Of a stretch of 8,857 nucleotides of DNA, positions 1 through 5,111 are shown in pieces. Within the stretch, counting starts at the first letter, position 1. Each line of letters starts with the position of its first letter. Source of the stretch: Oscillospiraceae bacterium (GTDB taxonomy: Bacteria > Bacillota_A > Clostridia > Oscillospirales > Oscillospiraceae). Location: positions 1 to 8,857 of the forward strand of contig JAFXAV010000055.1 of assembly GCA_017516785.1 (NCBI GenBank), in the 5' to 3' direction. The position numbers were made by a program, and so were the translations under genes. Below the pieces are notes generated by a model that did not search any database, was not told where the DNA came from, and saw nothing but the letters and a program-made list of their open reading frames with translations.

Positions 1-106
1 CACTCCCTCCGTCAGCCCTTCGGGCTGCCACCTCACCCAAAGGGACTAAGCGTCCGTAAGCCGCGATGCGGCAACGGTCGCTAAGCCTCAGAGAGGGAGG
101 CAAGTG
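1..106. repeat. Structured intergenic repeat element (possibly truncated at window start)
   Basis: The segment begins CACTCCCTCC and ends near GGGAGGCAAGTG, so its ends are imperfect inverted repeats. Inside are two hairpins. CAGCCC/GGGCTG closes a three-base loop near 13-27. A longer stem at 49-82 pairs AGCG/CGCT, CCGT/ACGG and GCCGC/GCGGC around loop GAT. No protein gene fits here. The layout resembles the short palindromic intergenic repeats common in Oscillospirales genomes; that family link is from memory. The left end may lie outside the window. Confidence 0.5.
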
Positions 107-142
107 GTGCGGCGCAAACTCACAGACAAACTGCAATTTCCA

Positions 143-484
143 TCACGGGTCCATAAGTAATGCGGCGAACAGCACAGCCAGTTCCTGCCGGGAAAAGGGC
201 CTGTCCGGCCTGTTTTCCAGATGCCGATCGGCAGCGCGAACACGATCCAGGAGTATGCTGTTCAGGGTGTTCTCTTCTGTAGGTGATTCGGTTTTGCCCG
301 TCAACAGATAGTCCGTGGAGACATGGAGTTCCCGTGCCATGTCCACAACCATCTGAACCGACGGCTCCCGCCGTCCCTGTTCGTACATTCCCATGGCGCT
401 GGCGCTGATCTTCAGCCGCCGGGCAAGCTCCGCCTGGCTGAGCCCTGCTGCCTTCCTCAGCGCCGCAATGCGCGGACCCAACAT
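143..484 (-). CDS. XRE-family (Cro/CI-type) HTH transcriptional regulator
   Basis: A 113-residue DNA-binding protein, probably a dimeric repressor. Residues 5-61 form a typical HTH_3 domain: IAALRKAAGLSQAELARRL, then the recognition-helix area ISASAMGMYEQGRREPS, then MARELHVSTDYLLTG. The C-terminal 50 residues are charged and helical, with no recognisable sensor domain. I chose the ATG at 484 because AAAAGGAG lies 8 nt upstream of it on the minus strand (493-500). An in-frame ATG at 517 would add 11 residues but has no ribosome site. The gene diverges from a three-gene cassette (678-1256), and TACAC half-sites lie between them, so autoregulation and control of that cassette are likely (inference). 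The family is certain; the operator and target are not. Confidence 0.9.
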   Translation of the reverse strand: MLGPRIAALRKAAGLSQAELARRLKISASAMGMYEQGRREPSVQMVVDMARELHVSTDYLLTGKTESPTEENTLNSILLDRVRAADRHLENRPDRPFSRQELAVLFAALLMDP

Positions 485-562
485 CCGATACACTCCTTTT
501 CGTCGGTTCTTTTCCATAGAATACCATGTCCCGGGCGAGAAATAGGGGGAAATCTGCCCCGA

Positions 563-603
563 TACACAATTCGACGGACTCTACACGCTGTGTGTAGTAT
601 ACT
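563..603 (+). promoter_or_regulatory. Candidate operator (perfect inverted repeat) and weak rightward promoter
   Basis: CTACAC (581-586) and GTGTAG (592-597) form a perfect 6-bp inverted repeat with a 5-nt spacer. A further TACAC lies at 563-567, and another at 489-493 just inside the XRE ribosome-site region. TATACT at 598-603 could be a -10 box for the cassette; the matching -35 (CGGACT, 575-580) is poor. The inverted repeat would then sit between -35 and -10, a classic repressor position. The link to the XRE protein is inference. Confidence 0.45.
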
Positions 604-677
604 TCCAGGTGGAAACAGATGGCAGAGCCATCGAAGAAAGGAAGAAAATCCGACAATTTCTGCAAAGGAGGATTCTC

Positions 678-803
678 ATGATTGAACAGATTCTATTCGT
701 GGATGAGCAGGCGGCGGTGCCTGCCTGCTATTGCTCCCGCTGTGGCGGGGCCAGGTTCGCCCCAAGCCTTGTGTGCATCCGCTGCGAGAGGGAGGAAAAA
801 TGA
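678..803 (+). CDS. Small zinc-ribbon-like protein (41 aa)
   Basis: A 41-residue protein with two CxxC pairs: CSRC at about residues 19-22 and CIRC at about 33-36, separated by GGARFAPSLV. This is the minimal four-cysteine spacing of a zinc ribbon or rubredoxin-like knuckle. The ATG at 678 follows a strong AAAGGAGG (664-671) with a 6-nt gap, which supports real translation. An in-frame ATG at 609 is far from any ribosome site. Its stop overlaps the next start as ATGA (800-803), so it is translationally coupled to the coiled-coil gene. It is probably a DNA- or protein-binding accessory factor of the cassette. No function is known to me, and the zinc site is inferred from cysteine spacing. Confidence 0.7.
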   Translation: MIEQILFVDEQAAVPACYCSRCGGARFAPSLVCIRCEREEK

Positions 804-1033
804 CCTTACAGGAGCTGAGCCGCTGCTATGAGGAGGCAGCCGTTCCCCTCCGGGCCAGACTCCGGCAGCTGCGGTATATGCTGGCGGAAGCGGAGGACCC
901 GGAGGAAATCTGGCACATCAAGCGCCGCATCGCGGAACTGACACCCATGCTGACCCAGATGAACGAACTGGCGGAGCTTACCGCCCATTACTACGACAGG
1001 GGGTATTACCGCAGTGAAAAATATACTCTATGA
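800..1033 (+). CDS. Small coiled-coil protein of the sigma-like cassette
   Basis: A 77-residue, charged and largely helical protein. Residues 2-60 show heptad-like leucines (LQELSRCYEEAAVPLRARL, RRIAELTPMLTQMNELAEL), followed by a conserved-looking end HYYDRGYYRSEKYTL. The ATG at 800 has GGAGG 4 nt upstream and overlaps the previous stop. Its 3' end overlaps the next gene (GTG at 1014) by 20 nt, so the two are tightly coupled and probably act together. I recall similar proteins just ahead of sigma-region-4-like proteins in Clostridia mobile elements, but cannot name a described family. A plausible role is a partner or anti-sigma-like companion of the downstream protein (inference). Confidence 0.75.
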   Translation: MTLQELSRCYEEAAVPLRARLRQLRYMLAEAEDPEEIWHIKRRIAELTPMLTQMNELAELTAHYYDRGYYRSEKYTL

Positions 1034-1256
1034 AGGGTACCTGGGGCCGAGACTGCCCCGGGAGATGCAGATCAAAAGAGTCCAGCGGGTGATTCAGGAG
1101 GAACTGACGCCCCTGCAGCGGGAGGCGCTGATCGCCTATTATTTTCAGGAGCGGACCATCACTGACATTGCTGAGGAGCGGGGTGTCAATAAAAGTACCG
1201 TCTGCCGCACCCTTCACCGGGCGGAGGAGAAGCTTCGCCGGTACTTAAAATACTAG
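1014..1256 (+). CDS. Sigma-70 region 4-like (sigma factor-like) protein
   Basis: An 80-residue protein. Residues 30-77 match sigma-70 region 4: LTPLQREALIAYYFQ, then TITDIAEERGVNKSTVCRTL as the helix-turn-helix, then HRAEEKLRRYL. Region 2, needed for -10 recognition and core binding in full sigma factors, is absent. It is therefore a partial sigma-like or phage-late-activator-like regulator. It could bind DNA alone or pair with another subunit, as in split sigma factors such as SigO/RsoA of B. subtilis (known precedent; this case is inference). The start is GTG at 1014, which keeps MKNILYEGYLGPRLPREMQ at the N-terminus. A GGGGG (999-1003) precedes it by 10 nt, and it overlaps the upstream gene by 20 nt. 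A terminator follows 9 nt after the stop. Confidence 0.85.
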   Translation: MKNILYEGYLGPRLPREMQIKRVQRVIQEELTPLQREALIAYYFQERTITDIAEERGVNKSTVCRTLHRAEEKLRRYLKY

Positions 1257-1264
1257 ATTTATTC

Positions 1265-1293
1265 ACCGTGGCAGAAGCCGCGGTTTCTTTTTT
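1265..1293 (+). terminator. Intrinsic terminator after the sigma-like cassette
   Basis: Stem CCGTGGC (1266-1272) pairs with GCCGCGG (1277-1283), including one G-T pair, around loop AGAA. TTTCTTTTTT follows. It separates the cassette from yabP. Confidence 0.85.
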
Positions 1294-1322
1294 GCATATG
1301 GAACGGGTTCGGGGCATAGCCT
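1294..1322 (+). promoter_or_regulatory. Candidate SigE-type (mother-cell) promoter of yabP
   Basis: GCATATG (1294-1300) and CATAGCCT (1315-1322) are 14 bp apart. They match the B. subtilis SigE consensus (KMATATT, 13-14 bp, CATACAMT) at 6/7 and 6/8 positions. yabP and yabQ are SigE-dependent in B. subtilis, so the type fits. Transcription would start near 1329, just ahead of AAGGAGGG (1332-1339), giving a very short leader. Confidence 0.5.
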
Positions 1323-1344
1323 TGAAAAGACAAGGAGGGATACG

Positions 1345-1611
1345 ATGGCCGAACAGCAGAATCTACCCCACCGGCTGACCCTGGATGAGCGGAAAAGCCT
1401 TACCATGACCGGGGTGACGGAGGTGGTGAGCTTTGATGAGGGGGCGGTGGTGCTACGTACCTGCCTTGGAACACTTCTGGTCCAGGGGCAGGAATTGCAG
1501 CTGAAAACCCTGACGCTTGACGGGGGAAATGTGGCGGTGGAGGGGCATATCAGCGCCCTGAGTTATGAAGAACCCCGCCAGGGCGGCTGGCTGAGCCGTC
1601 TGATCCGATGA
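1345..1611 (+). CDS. yabP: Sporulation protein YabP
   Basis: An 88-residue spore-formation protein of the YabP/YqfC family, active in the mother cell and needed for spore cortex assembly in B. subtilis. The family pattern is clear: LTMTGVTEVVSFDEGAVVLRT at 19-39, then LGTLLVQGQELQLKTLTLDGG and VAVEGHISALSYEE to residue 76. The length is close to the usual 90-100. The ATG at 1345 follows AAGGAGGG by 5 nt. Its stop overlaps the yabQ start (ATGA, 1608-1611), so the two are translationally coupled, in the conserved yabP-yabQ-divIC order. A yabO-type RNA-binding gene often sits directly upstream in relatives; here the XRE/sigma-like cassette takes that position. Confidence 0.93.
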   Translation: MAEQQNLPHRLTLDERKSLTMTGVTEVVSFDEGAVVLRTCLGTLLVQGQELQLKTLTLDGGNVAVEGHISALSYEEPRQGGWLSRLIR

Positions 1612-2297
1612 CAGCGCCGACGGAGGCGGTTCAGCATTTTCTCGCAGCCTGTATCATCGGCTGTGTTTTGGGGGCGGTGTACGGATTTTTGAGGCCTCTG
1701 CGGCCCCGGTGGACGGGCCTTTCGGATTTGATTTTTGTCCTGGCCGCCTTCTGGGGATGGCTGGTTCTGAGCTTTTCTGTCTGCCGGGGGGATATCCGCC
1801 CCGGCTGCACTTCCGGCCTGTTTGCGGGAGGATTTCTCTGGGAATGGACAGCGGGGAAGCTGCTGCGGCCGGTATTTTCCGGATTCTGGAAAATAGCCGC
1901 CAAAATACAGGCGTTTTTGCTAAGACCCATTAAAAAAATTTTAAAAATTACAAAAATATTGTTTGCATCTGTGAGAAAATGGGTTACAATAGAATGGAAT
2001 AATCGTCGGCACAAACGACGCATATCCGGAGGCATGCCCTATGGCAGAACTGAAAAAGATCTTCAGTCGGATCCGACTGGTTTACAGGAAGAGCCAGACA
2101 GCTACCAAGGTGATGCTGATTCTGGTACTCGTACTGTGTATTGGCGCCCTGACCGTCCTACGCCTGAGCACGGACAAGGTAAGCGCCGACACCGAAGACC
2201 TGCGCTCCAAGGCAGCAGACCTGGCTGCGGAAAACGAGGAGCTGGAAGAGGACATCAAGAAGCTGGGCTCCGTCCAGAGCGTGGTGGACATCGCTGA
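1608..2297 (+). CDS. yabQ: Spore cortex biosynthesis protein YabQ, with open frame running into divIC
   Basis: A membrane protein of spore cortex formation, located in the forespore outer membrane in B. subtilis. Residues 9-28, 38-60 and about 67-90 are hydrophobic membrane segments. A basic amphipathic stretch, RPIKKILKITKILFASVRKW, follows at about 106-125 and is typical of YabQ tails. There is no visible ribosome site; translation is coupled to yabP through ATGA. The odd part is the end. No stop occurs before divIC, and residues 145-229 are read out of frame across divIC (2041-2297). They are rich in G, R, P and Q, like shadow sequence. Either a stop codon has been lost or the long overlap is genuine; the conserved protein probably ends near residue 140. 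Family assignment is firm, the C-terminus is not. Confidence 0.8.
   Translation: MTAPTEAVQHFLAACIIGCVLGAVYGFLRPLRPRWTGLSDLIFVLAAFWGWLVLSFSVCRGDIRPGCTSGLFAGGFLWEWTAGKLLRPVFSGFWKIAAKIQAFLLRPIKKILKITKILFASVRKWVTIEWNNRRHKRRISGGMPYGRTEKDLQSDPTGLQEEPDSYQGDADSGTRTVYWRPDRPTPEHGQGKRRHRRPALQGSRPGCGKRGAGRGHQEAGLRPERGGHR
1931..1990 (+). promoter_or_regulatory. Candidate sigma-A promoter for divIC inside yabQ
   Basis: TACAAT (1985-1990) is a good -10 box. TTGCAT (1963-1968) lies 16 bp upstream, with TTGTTT at 1959-1964 as an alternative at 20 bp. Runs of A and T at 1931-1960 just upstream would act as an UP-like element, and they stand out in a G+C-rich gene. This would allow vegetative transcription of divIC independently of sporulation control. 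The -35 match is weak. Confidence 0.4.
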
Positions 2298-2352
2298 GGA
2301 AGAGCTGGGCATGGTACAGCCCGGCACGGTCATTCTTCAGCCGGAACCCTGA
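2041..2352 (+). CDS. divIC: Septum formation initiator protein DivIC/FtsB family
   Basis: A 103-residue bitopic division protein that works with FtsL and DivIB at the septum. Residues 1-22 are a basic cytoplasmic tail, 23-41 one membrane helix (VMLILVLVLCIGALTVL) and 44-75 an extracellular coiled coil with EDLRSKAADLAAENEELEED. The motif VVDIAEEELGMVQPGTVIL at 81-99 is the usual end of the family. The ATG at 2041 has GGAGG (2028-2032) 8 nt upstream. The neighbours yabQ upstream and an S1-domain gene downstream match the conserved Clostridia/Bacilli order. Its 5' 257 nt also lie inside the open yabQ frame. An inverted repeat CGTCG/CGACG (2004-2020) lies in its leader. Confidence 0.9.
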   Translation: MAELKKIFSRIRLVYRKSQTATKVMLILVLVLCIGALTVLRLSTDKVSADTEDLRSKAADLAAENEELEEDIKKLGSVQSVVDIAEEELGMVQPGTVILQPEP

Positions 2353-2403
2353 AACAAATCAATCAAACGATCGTCATAAACCGTGGAGGAAAGAAAGGAA
2401 AAT

Positions 2404-2898
2404 ATGGAGTTAACCGTTGGAACCATTCTCGAAGGCAAGGTAAAATCTATCACCAATTTCGGCGCATTCATCGCACTGCCGGAAAACAAGACCGGCATGG
2501 TACATATCTCTGAGGTTGCAAATGCCTACGTCAGTGACATCCGTCAGCATCTGACTGAGGGACAGGATGTCAAGGTTGTGGTCATTGGCAACGAAAACGG
2601 CAAGATCAATCTGTCCATCAAGCGCCTGGAGCCCAAGCCTCAGCGCGAAAACGCTCCCCGCCGGGAAGGCAATAATTCCCGAAATAACAATGCACCCCGC
2701 CGGGAAGGTACCCCTTACCAGAATCATCAGGGTCAGACCGGCAGCCGTCCCCAGAGAAGCGCTGCTCCCGTGCAGCCTGCCGCACCCAAGACCGCTGACC
2801 AGCTTTTCGAAGAGAAGCTGAAGGCCTTCATGAGTGAGTCCGATACCAAACTCTCCTCCATCCGTGCGGACCACCGCACCAAGAGCAGAAGAAGATAA
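2404..2898 (+). CDS. S1 RNA-binding domain protein (YabR-like)
   Basis: A 164-residue RNA-binding protein. Residues 4-74 are an S1 domain: VGTILEGKVKSITNFGAFIAL, then GMVHISEVANAYVSDIRQHL, then VKVVVIGNENGKINLSIKRL. Residues 77-130 are a low-complexity N/R/Q/P linker that contains APRREG twice (84-89 and 97-102; the DNA repeat is at 2656-2669 and 2695-2708, 39 bp apart). The end is a charged helix, QLFEEKLKAFMSESDTKL, and a basic tail. I chose ATG 2404, with AAAGGA 4 nt upstream, because the S1 domain starts right after it; a GTG at 2383 would add 7 residues. It lies 51 nt after divIC, as yabR does in relatives. A role in translation or RNA turnover is inferred from the domain. Confidence 0.88.
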   Translation: MELTVGTILEGKVKSITNFGAFIALPENKTGMVHISEVANAYVSDIRQHLTEGQDVKVVVIGNENGKINLSIKRLEPKPQRENAPRREGNNSRNNNAPRREGTPYQNHQGQTGSRPQRSAAPVQPAAPKTADQLFEEKLKAFMSESDTKLSSIRADHRTKSRRR

Positions 2899-2901
2899 CA
2901 G

Positions 2902-2935
2902 AAAATGGGCTGCAGCACTGCAGCCCATTTTTATC
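2902..2935 (+). terminator. Strong intrinsic terminator / hairpin between S1 gene and SDR gene
   Basis: A perfect 14-bp inverted repeat, AAAATGGGCTGCAG (2902-2915) with CTGCAGCCCATTTT (2918-2931), around CA and merging into a T-run. It ends the yabP-S1 cluster. The next gene starts only 15-19 nt later, so there is almost no room for a separate promoter after it. Confidence 0.85.
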
Positions 2936-2949
2936 TGACAGGTAAAAAG

Positions 2950-3648
2950 ATGAAAAATGTTGTAATTACCGGCGGATCCCGAGGCATTGGCGCCGCCGCC
3001 GTGGAACTGTTCGCCGCCCGGGGCGACCGGGTATACTTCCTTTATGAAAAGAATCATGAGGCAGCCGCTGCCGTTGCTGAAAAAACCGGCGCAACCGCTA
3101 TCTGCTGCGATGTGGCAGACGGAGAAGCGGTGAAAGCCGCCTTCCGGCAGATCGGCGATGTGGATGTTCTCATCTGCAACGCGGGCCAGATGCACTTCGG
3201 CCTCATGAGCATGATGGAGGAAAGCCGGTGGGACCGGCTCTTTGATGTGAACGTTAAGGGCATTTTCCACTGTGTCAATGCCGCCATGCCTGCTTTTTTG
3301 CGCAAACACGCCGGCTCCGTCATTACCGTCAGCTCCATGTGGGGGCAGGTGGGCGCTTCCTGTGAGGCGGCCTACTCTGCGACCAAGGGCGCGGTCATCG
3401 CACTGACCAAGGCTCTGGCGAAGGAACTGGGTCCCAGCGGCATCCGGGTCAACTGCGTTGCCCCCGGCGTGATCCTGACGGATATGTGCGCCACGGTAGA
3501 CCCTGAAATTTTGAAGGAAATGGCTGAGGAAACTCCCGTGGGCCGCAACGGCAATCCCATGGATGTGGCCAAAGCCATGGAATATTTGGCAAAAGCAGAA
3601 TTTATCACCGGACAGGTACTGCCTGTGAACGGTGGCTATGTAATATGA
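2950..3648 (+). CDS. Short-chain dehydrogenase/reductase (FabG-like; possibly EF-P 5-aminopentanone reductase)
   Basis: A 232-residue NAD(P)-dependent oxidoreductase with a classical SDR Rossmann fold. TGGSRGIG (7-14) binds the cofactor, CDVAD (53-57) contacts the adenine, and NAG is at 77-79. The catalytic set is N101, S129, Y142 and K146 (AYSATKG), followed by NCVAPGVILTDM at 168-179 and the family end ITGQVLPVNGG. The start at 2950 is preferred because the longer frame from 2905 begins inside the terminator stem. The ribosome site is weak (AGGT, 2940-2943). It is 13 nt upstream of rpiB, probably in one operon. FabG-like SDRs of this size in Clostridia are often annotated as the YmfI reductase that finishes EF-P lysine modification; the substrate cannot be settled here. 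Confidence 0.88.
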   Translation: MKNVVITGGSRGIGAAAVELFAARGDRVYFLYEKNHEAAAAVAEKTGATAICCDVADGEAVKAAFRQIGDVDVLICNAGQMHFGLMSMMEESRWDRLFDVNVKGIFHCVNAAMPAFLRKHAGSVITVSSMWGQVGASCEAAYSATKGAVIALTKALAKELGPSGIRVNCVAPGVILTDMCATVDPEILKEMAEETPVGRNGNPMDVAKAMEYLAKAEFITGQVLPVNGGYVI

Positions 3649-3661
3649 GGAGGAACTACAA

Positions 3662-4102
3662 ATGAAAATTGCAATCGGCTGCGATCATGGCGCACTGGAT
3701 CTGAAGAACGCCGCCATCAAGCATCTGGAAGCCAAGGGCTATGAAGTGAAGGACTTTGGTACCTACACCCCCGCTTCCTGCGACTACCCCGAATTTGCCG
3801 AAGCCGCCGCAAAGGCTGTTGCCTCCGGCGAGTGCGAGAAGGGCATCGTCCTGTGCACCACCGGCATCGGCGTGTCCATCACCGCCAACAAGGTCAAGGG
3901 TATCCGCTGCGCTCTGCTGAGCGACCTGATGAGCGCCCGCCTGACCCGCGAGCATAATGACACCAACATGATGGCCATCGGCGCAGGTGTCGTGGGTCAG
4001 ATGCTGGCTCTGCAGATCATGGACACCTGGCTGGAGACCGAATTCTCCGGTGAGGCAAGACACCAGAGAAGAATCGACAAGATGATGGCCGTGGAAGGCT
4101 AA
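3662..4102 (+). CDS. rpiB: Ribose 5-phosphate isomerase B
   Basis: A 146-residue cytoplasmic isomerase of the RpiB/LacAB family that converts ribulose 5-phosphate and ribose 5-phosphate in the non-oxidative pentose phosphate pathway. It opens with MKIAIGCDHGALDLK, including D8 and H9 of the phosphate/sugar site. The catalytic cysteine loop is LCTTGIGVSITANK with C65 (E. coli-type proteins usually have CGTGIG). REHNDTNMMAIGA at 96-108 holds the conserved H98 and N99, and RHQRRI is near the C-terminus. The length is normal. AGGAGG (3648-3653) overlaps the upstream stop, 8 nt before the ATG, so it is co-translated with the SDR gene. A bidirectional terminator follows. Confidence 0.95.
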   Translation: MKIAIGCDHGALDLKNAAIKHLEAKGYEVKDFGTYTPASCDYPEFAEAAAKAVASGECEKGIVLCTTGIGVSITANKVKGIRCALLSDLMSARLTREHNDTNMMAIGAGVVGQMLALQIMDTWLETEFSGEARHQRRIDKMMAVEG

Positions 4103-4108
4103 AAATCA

Positions 4109-4147
4109 AAACACCCGGAACTTTGCGTTCCGGGTGTTCTTTTTATT
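4109..4147. terminator. Bidirectional terminator between rpiB and the convergent yitT-family gene
   Basis: A 12-bp stem, AACACCCGGAAC (4110-4121) with GTTCCGGGTGTT (4127-4138), and loop TTTGC. TCTTTTTATTT follows on the plus strand. Read on the minus strand, the stem is followed by TTGATTTTT. It serves both converging genes and overlaps the end of the minus-strand gene, whose stop is at 4143. Confidence 0.92.
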
Positions 4148-5021
4148 TCTTTTCTTTGGGGACACGGAGGGTGGTGAAACCCTGGCCCCAGACCTCGGTG
4201 ACCCGGCTGACGGTCATGAAGCAGTCGGGATCGATGGTGCGGGCCACCCGCTCGATCTTGGGCAGCTCGTGGTTGGCGATGATGCTCATGATCACCACCG
4301 TAGGCTCCTGGCTGTAGCCGCCTTCGCCCTGGAGCAGGGTGCAGCCCCGGTTCACATGGGAGAGGATGCCGTCCCGGATTTCCAGCGCTTTGCTGCTGAT
4401 AATCTTGACTTCCGTTCTGCTGGTACCCAGCAGCAAGATCTTGTTCAGCATTACAGAAGTGACGATCAGAAGCAGAATGCCGTAGAGCAGATCCTCAGGG
4501 GCGTGGAAGAGCATCTGGCTGAGCATGATGAAGAAGTCGAAAACCCACAAACTCACAGCCACGGGAATCCGGAAAAATTTCCTGAGAATCAGGGGAGGAA
4601 TGTCCATGCCGCCGGTGGATGCGCCGGAGCGCAGGACAATGCCGAGGCCCAGTCCCAGACCCATACCTGCAAAAAGGGTGTTCAGCAGCAGATTTTCGGT
4701 GATGACCACATCGCCCAGAATCCGGTTCAGAAATTCCAGAAAAGCGGGGAAATAGAGGGATGCAACGATGGTGGTCATGGCGAACTGTTTTCCCAGAAAC
4801 AGCCAGCCAACGCCCAGCATGAATACGTTGAAGGCGAAGATGAATCCGGTCATGGGAATGCCCCAGAGATGCTCCAGTGTCAGGGCAATACCGGTGGTGC
4901 CGCTGCTGATCAGATTGGCAGGCAGCAGAAAAAGCTTCACGGACAGGGCGTGGATGCTGCTGCCCAGCAGAATCTGGCCGAAGGTGAGCCATTTGTTTTT
5001 TGGGAACAGGGAGTTGGTCAT
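4143..5021 (-). CDS. YitT family membrane protein (DUF161 + DUF2179)
   Basis: A 292-residue inner-membrane protein. Residues 10-200 carry five or six hydrophobic segments with family signatures: LLPANLISSGTTGIAL at 32-47, FNVFMLGVGWLFLGKQFA at 64-81 and GLGIVLRSGASTGGMDI at 125-141. Residues 204-286 form the cytoplasmic DUF2179 domain, with RGCTLLQGEGGYS at 225-237 and IDPDCFMTVSRVTEVWG near the end. The length is typical (about 280-290). The ATG at 5021 has GAGGA 9 nt upstream (5031-5035). It is a single-gene unit driven by a good promoter at 5112-5140, with an 84-nt leader and a shared terminator. The biochemical function of this family is not established. Confidence 0.92.
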   Translation of the reverse strand: MTNSLFPKNKWLTFGQILLGSSIHALSVKLFLLPANLISSGTTGIALTLEHLWGIPMTGFIFAFNVFMLGVGWLFLGKQFAMTTIVASLYFPAFLEFLNRILGDVVITENLLLNTLFAGMGLGLGLGIVLRSGASTGGMDIPPLILRKFFRIPVAVSLWVFDFFIMLSQMLFHAPEDLLYGILLLIVTSVMLNKILLLGTSRTEVKIISSKALEIRDGILSHVNRGCTLLQGEGGYSQEPTVVIMSIIANHELPKIERVARTIDPDCFMTVSRVTEVWGQGFTTLRVPKEKK

Positions 5022-5040
5022 GGCTGCAATTCCTCATTTC

Positions 5041-5107
5041 GAAAAAAATACGCCTGCCAGAGATTTTCCCTAACAGACGTGGATCGAGGCGTGATGCCTA
5101 ATACGCC
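5041..5107 (-). promoter_or_regulatory. Leader of the YitT-family gene with competing hairpins and a U-tract
   Basis: On the minus strand, GGCGT (5107-5103) can pair with ACGCC (5092-5088). The same ACGCCT (5092-5087) can instead pair with AGGCGT (5055-5050), which is followed by ATTTTTTTC. That is the geometry of a simple attenuator, but the second stem is only 6 bp with a loop of about 31 nt. It matches no riboswitch class I recognise. Confidence 0.25.
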
Positions 5108-5111
5108 ATTC

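Noticed and set aside
1..142. A plus-strand 81-codon frame from 66
   Set aside because: It begins in the repeat and runs antisense through the XRE gene; no ribosome site or domain.
120..665. A 181-codon minus-strand frame over the XRE gene
   Set aside because: It overlaps the XRE regulator in another frame, has no ribosome site and no recognisable domain.
2905..2949. Extending the SDR start upstream to the ATG at 2905
   Set aside because: That ATG lies in the terminator stem; the SDR fold starts directly at MKNVVITGG from 2950.
2410..3309. A 299-codon minus-strand frame opposite the S1 and SDR genes
   Set aside because: It crosses a strong terminator and two genes with clear domain motifs; shadow frame.
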